A DNA stretch of 21,847 nt from Longicatena sp. (lineage in GTDB: Bacteria > Bacillota_I > Bacilli_A > Erysipelotrichales > Erysipelotrichaceae), in NCBI GenBank assembly GCA_020025055.1, contig JAHHST010000012.1, positions 1 to 21,847 of the forward strand, written 5' to 3'. Below, piece by piece: positions 1-6,219 of this stretch. A program made the translations under genes and the position numbers. Position 1 is the stretch's first letter. The number at the start of each line of letters is the position of its first letter. The notes under the pieces are model-generated. The model was not told the origin of the DNA. It did not search any database and worked only from the letters and a program-made list of their open reading frames with translations.

Positions 1-22
1 AGAAGGCACGGCCTTCTTTTTT
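1..22 (+). terminator. Rho-independent terminator of an upstream gene outside the window
   Basis: A perfect 7-bp stem (AGAAGGC / GCCTTCT) with an ACG loop is followed by a T run. It ends a + strand transcript that lies before the window and separates it from the promoter at 24-52. Confidence 0.8.
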
Positions 23-23
23 A

Positions 24-52
24 TTGACTTTACTTTTTTAGATAACTATAAT
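24..52 (+). promoter_or_regulatory. Sigma-A-type promoter of the LicC/LicA fusion gene
   Basis: TTGACT at 24-29 and TATAAT at 47-52 are separated by exactly 17 bp. The predicted transcription start is near 59. The ATG at 51 lies inside the -10 box and so cannot be the translation start, which supports initiation at 84. Confidence 0.8.
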
Positions 53-83
53 GACCTTATTCATAATAGAAAGAGTGATTATA

Positions 84-1883
84 ATGAACATACATGAATC
101 TGATATTTTACAATATATTCTTAATCATCCGCAATTTAATGTAAAACAAATAACACAACATTTTCATTATTCTACTAAGTTTTTAAATGACGCTCTTTCT
201 TCCTTAACAAATCAAGGATATCTTACCTCTAGATTTCATCCAACCCAAAAAGCAATCATAGAATCAAAACAAAAAACTCCTAAAAATGCCATCATTTTAG
301 CTGCAGGATTTGGAATGCGAATGGTTCCAATTAATACTCAGACTCCAAAAGGTTTATTAGAAGTAAACCATGAACCTTTAATTGAGCGAATTATCCACCA
401 ACTTCATGAAGTAGGTATTTATGAAATTTATATTGTTGTTGGCTTTATGAAAGAACGTTTTCAATATTTAATAAATCAATATCATGTACATTTAATTGAA
501 AATGATCAATATGTAGAAAAAAATAATCTTCATTCTATAAAATTGGTTTTACCTTATATTTCAAATAGTTATATCATTCCTTGTGATGTATGGTGCAAGA
601 TAAATCCATTCCATACCCATGAATTATACTCATGGTATATGGTAAGTGATGAATTTAATCAAAATAGTAATCTATGTGTAAATGATCAAAAAGAAGTTAT
701 ATACGTAAAAGATTATTGTCGTGGAAATCAAATTATTGGTATTAGTTACTTGCTAGAACAAGAAGCTTCTATCGTTCGAAACAACATTGCAAAGTTATGT
801 AAACTACAATCCTTTGATCATTTATTCTGGGAAGTTTCCTTATATCAAAACAATCATATGATTGTTCACGCAAACGTTGTTCCTGCTAACGAGATTATTG
901 AAATTAATACATATGAACAATTACGTGACTTAGATCATAGTTCTAAACATTTAAAAAATGATGCTATTTCTATTATTACAAAAGAATTACACGCAAAAGA
1001 AAAAGAAATAACCAATATTACCGTATTAAAAAAAGGAATGACCAATCGTTCTTTTCTATTCAAATGTCATGATCATGATTATATTATGAGAATTCCTGGT
1101 AAAGGCACCGATCAACTTATTAACCGTAAAGAAGAAGCAAATGTATACCAAATTATTAAAGATAAAAATATAAGTGATGATTTAATTTATATCAATCCTA
1201 ACAATGGTTATAAAATAACTAAATTTTTAGAAAATGCAAGAGTATGTGATCCAAACAATATCCAAGACGTTACTTTATGTATGTCATTTCTTCGCTCTTT
1301 TCATCAATTAAAATTAAAGGTATCTCATACGTTTGATTTATATCAAAAAATAGAATTTTATGAATCTTTATGGGGAAAACAGCCATCTTTACATCCAGAT
1401 TACCTTATAACAAAACAACATATATATGACTTAAAACCATATATTGAACAACATAAAGCTACTTATTGTTTAACCCATATGGACGCTGTTTTTGATAACT
1501 TCTTATTTTATCCACATCAAGAAAAAGAAGAATTACGCTTAATCGACTGGGAATATGCAGCAATGCAAGATCCTTGTGTAGATATTGCAATGTTTGCTAT
1601 TTATGCATTATATAATAAAGAACAAATAGATACTTTAATTAATATTTATTTTGAACATAACACTCCTCTAGAAACTCGTATTAATATCTATTGTTATATT
1701 GCCGTATGTGGATTGTTATGGAGTAATTGGTGTGAATATAAACAACATCTAGGTATTGAATTTGGTGACTATTCTACAAAACAGTATGCTTATGCAAAAG
1801 AATTTTATAAAATTGCTATACATGAAATAAATCAATTCAACAATACACTATCCTCACATATTTCTAATAAAAATGACATATAA
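84..1883 (+). CDS. wHTH / phosphocholine cytidylyltransferase / choline kinase fusion (LicC-LicA-like)
   Basis: The protein has 599 residues and three parts. Residues 1-55 resemble a winged helix-turn-helix of MarR type. About 67-290 is a nucleotidyltransferase with the pyrophosphorylase signature (LAAGFG at 72-77, PK at 88-89), close to LicC. About 300-599 is a choline/aminoglycoside-kinase fold with the Brenner loop H465-x-D467 and N472, and metal-binding D488 in an IDWEY motif, as in LicA. By family, it would phosphorylate choline (or a similar amino-alcohol) and activate it with CTP in the cytosol, for decorating teichoic acid or polysaccharide. The choline substrate is inferred. No licB transporter or licD transferase is in the window. 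The next gene is a membrane acyltransferase, which fits envelope modification. The upstream ATG at 51 is rejected because it sits in the -10 box; the ATG at 84 has a weak GAAAGAG ribosome site. The fused wHTH may sense product or DNA; that is speculation. Confidence 0.85.
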   Translation: MNIHESDILQYILNHPQFNVKQITQHFHYSTKFLNDALSSLTNQGYLTSRFHPTQKAIIESKQKTPKNAIILAAGFGMRMVPINTQTPKGLLEVNHEPLIERIIHQLHEVGIYEIYIVVGFMKERFQYLINQYHVHLIENDQYVEKNNLHSIKLVLPYISNSYIIPCDVWCKINPFHTHELYSWYMVSDEFNQNSNLCVNDQKEVIYVKDYCRGNQIIGISYLLEQEASIVRNNIAKLCKLQSFDHLFWEVSLYQNNHMIVHANVVPANEIIEINTYEQLRDLDHSSKHLKNDAISIITKELHAKEKEITNITVLKKGMTNRSFLFKCHDHDYIMRIPGKGTDQLINRKEEANVYQIIKDKNISDDLIYINPNNGYKITKFLENARVCDPNNIQDVTLCMSFLRSFHQLKLKVSHTFDLYQKIEFYESLWGKQPSLHPDYLITKQHIYDLKPYIEQHKATYCLTHMDAVFDNFLFYPHQEKEELRLIDWEYAAMQDPCVDIAMFAIYALYNKEQIDTLINIYFEHNTPLETRINIYCYIAVCGLLWSNWCEYKQHLGIEFGDYSTKQYAYAKEFYKIAIHEINQFNNTLSSHISNKNDI

Positions 1884-1914
1884 AAGAAACTATCTATATG
1901 CCATTTTTATTTTT
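1869..1914 (+). terminator. Rho-independent terminator after the LicC/LicA fusion
   Basis: A 14-bp stem with one mismatch (AAAAATGACATATA at 1869-1882 against TATATGCCATTTTT at 1895-1908) runs into a T-rich tail. The 5' arm overlaps the stop codon. Confidence 0.75.
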
Positions 1915-1939
1915 ACATGGTAATATATTATTGTAATAT
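1912..1939 (+). promoter_or_regulatory. Possible promoter of the acyltransferase gene
   Basis: TTTACA at 1912-1917 and TAATAT at 1934-1939 with a 16-bp spacer. They lie directly after the preceding terminator and upstream of an AGGGGA ribosome site. Confidence 0.5.
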
Positions 1940-1966
1940 ATTAAAGAACAATAAGGGGAAATTATT

Positions 1967-3058
1967 ATGATACAAAGAAAAAACTATAACTATGGAATTG
2001 ATTTATTACGAATTGTCTCAATGATGTTTATTATTACATTGCATATCTTTAATCATGGAAATGTGCTAAAATCAGATTTAAATTCACTTCAATATACTAT
2101 AAGTTGGGCAATTTTTATTTTTTGCAACTGTGGCGTTAACTGCTTCGCTTTAATTAGTGGATTTGTAAGCTATAAAGATGAATATAGGCAACCAAAATAT
2201 TCACGCTATATTGAATTATGGTTTCAAGTAACTTTTTATTCTATAATAATCACATTGATATTTTTTATTTTAAAAAATTATGATGTTTCTTATTCTCGTT
2301 TAATAAAAAGCTTTTTACCACTTACTTTTAATTCATACTGGTACTTTTCAGCATATACAGGATTATTTATCATGTTACCATTTTTAGATTTCATCGTTAG
2401 AAATATGGATAAGTCAAATTTAAAAAAAGCTCTTATAATTTGTTTAATCGCTTTTTCATTATATGCTCCATTTGGTAGTAGATATAGTGATCCATTTAAA
2501 TTAAGTTTTGGATATAGTATGAGTTGGTTATCATTTATGTATATACTTGGTGCATATATAAAAAAATATAACATACACAATATTATAGAAAATAAAAAAG
2601 CAATATTTCTAATTGCTACATGCTTTATATTCAATTTAATTTGGTTCTTATTCATTGGAAAAATCATAGGACATGGAGTTGATGGTATCTTTAATTCTTA
2701 TATTTCAATAACAACTTTAGGAATTGCTATTGGTTTACTTCTCGTTTTTGGGAAAATGAATATAAAAGGAAATTTTAAAAATTTAATTACTGTTGTTAGT
2801 CCTACTGTATTTGGAATATATTTAATTCACGACCATTCCTTAGTAGAACAATTTGTTATGAATAAAATTTTCGCATTTATCCCAAATTTAAATGCTATAT
2901 TAATTCCAATAGCTGTAATTCTATCTATGTTAGGAATTTTTCTATTCGGCTTTTTAATTGAAAAAATAAGAATTCTTATATTTAAAATATTATCTATTAG
3001 AAAATTTTCTGAATTACTAGAATCTAAGCTTTATTATATATTGAATAAATTTGCGTAA
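1967..3058 (+). CDS. Acyltransferase family 3 membrane protein (glycan O-acyltransferase-like)
   Basis: This is a 363-residue hydrophobic protein with about ten predicted membrane segments and the acyltransferase-3 N-terminal pattern. D12-L-L-R15 opens the first helix, and H26 lies in the following I-T-L-H stretch, matching the conserved Arg and His of OafA/WecH-type enzymes. The WYFSAYTGLFIMLPFL segment (about 125-140) is typical of the polysaccharide O-acetyltransferase branch. By family it would transfer an acetyl or similar acyl group from the cytosolic side to a surface sugar or teichoic acid. The acceptor cannot be read from sequence. The ATG follows AGGGGA at a normal distance. It lies after the phosphocholine-type fusion gene but has its own likely promoter. 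The gene is notably A/T-rich, with runs of Ile/Phe/Asn/Lys codons, which could mean acquired surface-polysaccharide DNA. Confidence 0.85.
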   Translation: MIQRKNYNYGIDLLRIVSMMFIITLHIFNHGNVLKSDLNSLQYTISWAIFIFCNCGVNCFALISGFVSYKDEYRQPKYSRYIELWFQVTFYSIIITLIFFILKNYDVSYSRLIKSFLPLTFNSYWYFSAYTGLFIMLPFLDFIVRNMDKSNLKKALIICLIAFSLYAPFGSRYSDPFKLSFGYSMSWLSFMYILGAYIKKYNIHNIIENKKAIFLIATCFIFNLIWFLFIGKIIGHGVDGIFNSYISITTLGIAIGLLLVFGKMNIKGNFKNLITVVSPTVFGIYLIHDHSLVEQFVMNKIFAFIPNLNAILIPIAVILSMLGIFLFGFLIEKIRILIFKILSIRKFSELLESKLYYILNKFA

Positions 3059-3070
3059 ATAATATAAAAA

Positions 3071-3125
3071 CAGACCGTTGACAAAGCCGCTCGTTGAGCA
3101 GACTTTGTCATTTGGTCTTTTTTAA
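3071..3125 (+). terminator. Multi-stem Rho-independent terminator after the acyltransferase
   Basis: Nested stems close one hairpin: AGACC (3072-3076) with GGTCT (3114-3118), GACAAAG (3080-3086) with CTTTGTC (3103-3109), and GCTC with GAGC around a GTT loop. A run of seven T follows. It also forms the left end of the repeat-bounded element at 3071-3260. Confidence 0.7.
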
Positions 3126-3260
3126 TCTCCACTTTGATATTAAAAAAGATGATTTCAAGATATTTTTAACCTAAAATCATCTGTAATTTAATAGCTTTTC
3201 ACCACTTTTTCTAAATTGATTTTATTTGTTTTCAAAATAAGATAGTTTGTCAACAAGCTG
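3071..3260. repeat. MITE-like element bounded by imperfect terminal inverted repeats
   Basis: The left end reads CAG-ACC-GTTGACAAA (3071-3085). The reverse complement of the right end (3246-3260) reads CAG-CTT-GTTGACAAA, giving 12 of 15 identical positions in inverted orientation. Inside are the terminator hairpin and a second inverted repeat, AGATGATTT (3147-3155) with AAATCATCT (3174-3182). No open reading frame fits. The A-rich flanks make a target duplication unreadable. A dispersed, non-coding mobile repeat is an inference from structure alone. Confidence 0.45.
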
Positions 3261-3284
3261 AAAAGAATAGGAATTATCCTATTC
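3261..3284 (-). terminator. Terminator of the NUDIX-DUF4186 transcript
   Basis: A perfect 8-bp stem (GAATAGGA / TCCTATTC, 4-nt loop) overlaps the DUF4186 stop codon. On the - strand a short TTTT tract follows. The tail is modest, so termination may be partial. Confidence 0.6.
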
Positions 3285-3639
3285 ATCTTCTTTTTAAATC
3301 ACGTTGAATCCATGCCATTAGTAAATTCACAATTTTTCGTTGTTGAACTTCACTCAATTCAACTCCTTTTGTAACATGATACCATTCATTTAAACATCCT
3401 CTACAACAACATGCACAAGCATGCTGTGCTACAAATACAGGATGTCCTCTCATCGGTGTTTGTTTTCCATCATTTTTGATATATGCAGGTGCTAGTCTTT
3501 CTTTCACAAAATCTTCTGCATGCTTTTGAATTTCATCCATTCCTTTTTTTTCTATATATACTTTATCTTTTTGAGATAGATGAAAACTAGCACGAAATTT
3601 TGATGTTTCTAATCGATCTAATGCTTCCTCAATTGTCAT
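3283..3639 (-). CDS. DUF4186 family protein
   Basis: This 118-residue cytosolic protein matches the DUF4186 pattern: an R-x-S-F-H motif near residue 17, a central NDGKQTPMRGHPVF block (about 56-69), an AQHAC segment, and a cysteine cluster C-x-C-C-C-R-G-C at about 75-82 followed by a W-Y-H motif. The clustered Cys and His residues suggest metal binding, but the family has no established function that I know of. It starts inside the end of the upstream NUDIX gene (11-bp overlap) behind a near-perfect AAAGGAGGG site six bases from the ATG, so the two genes are translated from one mRNA. It carries no signal peptide or membrane segment. The length is normal for the family. Confidence 0.9.
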   Translation of the reverse strand: MTIEEALDRLETSKFRASFHLSQKDKVYIEKKGMDEIQKHAEDFVKERLAPAYIKNDGKQTPMRGHPVFVAQHACACCCRGCLNEWYHVTKGVELSEVQQRKIVNLLMAWIQRDLKRR

Positions 3640-4246
3640 ATGAACCCTCCTTTACTACTTCGATAAAATTATGTAAAATTCGTCCTGTTAATCCCCATAT
3701 GGTATTTCCTAGGTAATCATAAAAATATTGTTTTTGTGTTGATTTTCTCCATTGATATTCTTTTCCATTTTGGATTTTGTCAAATGGAAAATCTTTTGGA
3801 AATATTTGTTGAAATAGAATCTCATAATTTTCTGGTTTTTGTTCTATTAATTCTTTTAATGGAACATATATAATTTTTTCCACTTCATCTTTATTTATTT
3901 GGATTGCTTGCACATCTTTAATATATACAACATAAGGAAGAATCAACATTCCATATGTAGTGACTACATAATCTAATTGTCCTATGATTTCCATATTCGA
4001 TCTTGCTATGTGTAATTCCTCATAAATTTCTCGATATAAAGCATCTATTTCACTTTCTTGTTCTTCTACTTTTCCCCCAGGAAAACAAACATCTCCTGGT
4101 TGTGTCTTTAAAGTTAATGCTCGTTTCGTAAGTAATATTTGCATTTGATTATCTTGATAAAATACCCCAATCATTACACATGCCTTGTTTTGAATACCTT
4201 CAATTTTAGGTTGATAATGTTTTACTTTTTCGAACATGGAATGCAT
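3629..4246 (-). CDS. NUDIX hydrolase, coenzyme A pyrophosphatase-like (NudL/PCD1 type)
   Basis: The protein has 205 residues. The NUDIX box runs from G58 to I80 (E64, R72-E73, E76-E77). It is preceded by the LLTKR...PGDVCFPGG block (38-58), the extension specific to CoA-pyrophosphatase-type NUDIX enzymes (UPF0035 signature). By family it cleaves CoA or oxidised CoA to 3',5'-ADP and phosphopantetheine with Mg2+ in the cytosol, so a CoA housekeeping role is likely but substrate is inferred. The ATG at 4246 has GAGGTGAT just upstream. A second ATG three codons later is possible. It is first in a two-gene transcript with DUF4186, driven by the promoter at 4267-4295. Confidence 0.88.
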   Translation of the reverse strand: MHSMFEKVKHYQPKIEGIQNKACVMIGVFYQDNQMQILLTKRALTLKTQPGDVCFPGGKVEEQESEIDALYREIYEELHIARSNMEIIGQLDYVVTTYGMLILPYVVYIKDVQAIQINKDEVEKIIYVPLKELIEQKPENYEILFQQIFPKDFPFDKIQNGKEYQWRKSTQKQYFYDYLGNTIWGLTGRILHNFIEVVKEGSYDN

Positions 4247-4266
4247 ATCATCACCTCATTTAAATA

Positions 4267-4295
4267 ATAGTATCACTCTCTATTTTTACTGTCAA
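4267..4295 (-). promoter_or_regulatory. Promoter of the NUDIX-DUF4186 operon
   Basis: On the - strand, TTGACA (4295-4290) and TACTAT (4272-4267) are separated by exactly 17 bp, about 20 bp before the NUDIX start codon. It faces away from the M32 peptidase promoter. Confidence 0.8.
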
Positions 4296-4330
4296 TTTAA
4301 GGATTTTCCTACTATATTAAATAAAATTTA

Positions 4331-4339
4331 TGATACAAT
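4331..4339 (+). promoter_or_regulatory. Extended -10 promoter of the M32 carboxypeptidase
   Basis: TGATACAAT matches the extended -10 form TGn-TATAAT with one change. No convincing -35 element is seen at 16-18 bp upstream. The position, about 25 bp before the start codon, is reasonable. Confidence 0.5.
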
Positions 4340-4363
4340 ATTAAAAAAAGTGAGGTAACGAAA

Positions 4364-5860
4364 ATGGAACAAGAATTATTATCTTTTTTTAAAGAATATA
4401 AACGTATTAATGCTGCTTATGATATTGCATTAAGTACAATGTATTTTGATATTGCAACAATTGCTCCTGTCAATGGAGTTCCTTATCGTAATGATAAGAT
4501 GGCTATTTTATCTGGAGAAGCTTTTGCATATCAAATGAATCCAGAGAACTTAAGTAAATTAGAAAAGCTACGTGAGCTAACTCAAGATGAAATGTTAAAA
4601 AAAGAACTAGATCTTTATTTTCTACAATTAGAAGCAACACGTAACTTACCAAAAGATGTATACGTGCATTTACGTAAAACAATTGCAGATAGTGAAGAAG
4701 CTTGGCAGAAAGCAAAAGAACAAGATGATTATAGTTTATTTAAAGATCATTTAGTAAATGTTATTAAGAATCAAAAAGAAGCTTTAACTTATGTAAAAAA
4801 AGATTGCAGTGATTATGACTACATGTTAAATCAATATCAATTAGGAATGAATCAAGAAAAATATGATGCATTCTTTGCACAAATTAAAGAACAATTATTA
4901 CCTTTTATCCAACGGATTATAAAAGAAGGTAAACAAATCGATGAATCTGCTTTATTCCAATCTTTTGATATTAAAGAACAAGAAGCATTTATGAATGAAT
5001 TAAATGAATATATGCATGTAAATCCTAAAGAATGCTATATGGGAATTACAGAACATCCATTTACTGATTTCTTCTCTGCTCATGAAGCACGTATTACAAC
5101 ACATTATTATGAAGATAATGTATTATCTGCCATCTTATCAACGGTTCATGAATATGGACATGCGCAATATAGTCTACAAGTAAATGAAGAATTTGATGGA
5201 ACATCTTTTAAATCAGGAATTGGTTGTGCAATGCATGAATCTCAATCTCGTTTAATGGAAAATCACATTGGACGTAGCAGAGCTTTCTGGGAATATAACT
5301 ATCCTAGATTACAAAAACATTTCCCAAAACAATTAGCATCTGTTACATTAGATGACTTTATGAAAATGATCAATGTATCAAAACCATCCCTTATTCGTAC
5401 AGAAGCAGATGAATTAACTTATCCAATTCATGTTTTAATTCGTTATGAATTAGAAAAAGAAATCTTTGATGGAAACGTTGATTATGATCACTTAGATACT
5501 ATGTGGAATGATAAATATGAAGAATATTTAGGTATTCGTCCAGAACATGATCGTGATGGTATTTTACAAGATATGCACTGGAGTGCTGCCAATTTAGGAT
5601 ACTTCCCTACCTATGCATTAGGAAGTGCTTATGCTGCTCAATTTTTCCATGCAATGGAACAAGAAATTGATGTAGATACAGCATTAAGAACAAACCATTT
5701 TGAAGTCATTAGTCAATGGTTAAAAGAAAATATTCATTGTTATGGTGCAAGTCTTACTGCAGATGAGATTTTATTAAAAGCAACAAACGAACCTTTTAAT
5801 CCATCTTACTATATCGATTATTTAATTACAAAATTTAAAAACGTATATGAATTAGATTAA
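4364..5860 (+). CDS. Metallocarboxypeptidase, M32 (Taq) family
   Basis: The 498-residue length is standard for M32. Zinc-ligand motif HEYGH is at 262-266 with catalytic E263. The third ligand E292 sits in HESQSR (291-296), with the 30-residue spacing seen in Pyrococcus carboxypeptidase. Further M32 blocks are the RTEADELTYPIHVLIRYELE segment and the YLGIRP...GILQDMHWS...GYFPTYALGSAYAAQ region near the C-terminus. It should remove C-terminal amino acids, with broad specificity, from peptides in the cytosol; there is no signal peptide. The start follows GTGAGG nine bases upstream of the ATG. It is a single-gene transcript with its own promoter and a strong terminator, divergent from the NUDIX operon. 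Nothing is missing among the key residues. Confidence 0.95.
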   Translation: MEQELLSFFKEYKRINAAYDIALSTMYFDIATIAPVNGVPYRNDKMAILSGEAFAYQMNPENLSKLEKLRELTQDEMLKKELDLYFLQLEATRNLPKDVYVHLRKTIADSEEAWQKAKEQDDYSLFKDHLVNVIKNQKEALTYVKKDCSDYDYMLNQYQLGMNQEKYDAFFAQIKEQLLPFIQRIIKEGKQIDESALFQSFDIKEQEAFMNELNEYMHVNPKECYMGITEHPFTDFFSAHEARITTHYYEDNVLSAILSTVHEYGHAQYSLQVNEEFDGTSFKSGIGCAMHESQSRLMENHIGRSRAFWEYNYPRLQKHFPKQLASVTLDDFMKMINVSKPSLIRTEADELTYPIHVLIRYELEKEIFDGNVDYDHLDTMWNDKYEEYLGIRPEHDRDGILQDMHWSAANLGYFPTYALGSAYAAQFFHAMEQEIDVDTALRTNHFEVISQWLKENIHCYGASLTADEILLKATNEPFNPSYYIDYLITKFKNVYELD

Positions 5861-5868
5861 TTCAAAGC

Positions 5869-5911
5869 AAAAAAACATCAACTACAAATGAATAAAGTTG
5901 ATGTTTTTTTA
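5869..5911 (+). terminator. Terminator of the M32 carboxypeptidase gene
   Basis: A perfect 12-bp stem (AAAACATCAACT at 5872-5883, AGTTGATGTTTT at 5896-5907) is flanked by A and T runs. Confidence 0.85.
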
Positions 5912-5965
5912 TGTTATTATTCTCCAAAAAAATATGCATCATCCTTTTCTACAATCATTTCACAT

Positions 5966-6004
5966 AAAAAAGTCATAGGAATCAATATCGACTCCTATGA
6001 CTTT
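5966..6004 (-). terminator. Terminator of the csoR-copA operon
   Basis: A perfect 12-bp stem (AAAGTCATAGGA / TCCTATGACTTT, 5969-6004) is followed on the - strand by a T run (5971-5966), just after the copA stop. It is convergent with the M32 terminator; the 54 bases between hold nothing recognisable. Confidence 0.85.
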
Positions 6005-6009
6005 AGCTA

Positions 6010-6219
6010 TTATTGAATTTCAATTACTTTATAGCCTGCATCTTCTACTGCTTTTGTTAAAACTTCATTAGATACTTCTTGATTTAATGTTACAATTGCT
6101 GTTTCTTTTTCATGACTTACTTCTGCTTTTGCTACTCCATCAAGTGCTTCAAGCGCTTTTTTTGTGTGCATTTCACAATGTCCACACATCATACCTTCGA
6201 TTTTCATTGTTTTTTCCAT
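6010..6219 (-). CDS. copZ: Possible internal start giving a free CopZ-like copper chaperone (in frame with copA)
   Basis: The ATG at 6219-6217 is codon 864 of copA, and reading to the shared stop gives 69 residues, a normal length for CopZ. The product has M-x-C-x-x-C (C12, C15) and the beta-alpha-beta-beta-alpha-beta pattern of an HMA domain. The ATG has AAGGAGAT ideally placed upstream, although this is coding sequence. Either the operon once had a separate copZ whose stop-start junction was lost, or both products are still made. Production of the short protein is an inference; the fused domain itself is certain. Confidence 0.45.
   Translation of the reverse strand: MEKTMKIEGMMCGHCEMHTKKALEALDGVAKAEVSHEKETAIVTLNQEVSNEVLTKAVEDAGYKVIEIQ

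Noticed and set aside
51..83. Upstream ATG at 51 as the start of the LicC/LicA fusion
   Set aside because: It lies within the TATAAT -10 box (47-52), upstream of the expected transcription start near 59, and no ribosome site precedes it.
2290..2667. 125-codon - strand frame inside the acyltransferase gene
   Set aside because: Antisense to a clear acyltransferase-3 protein; no ribosome site or recognisable domain.
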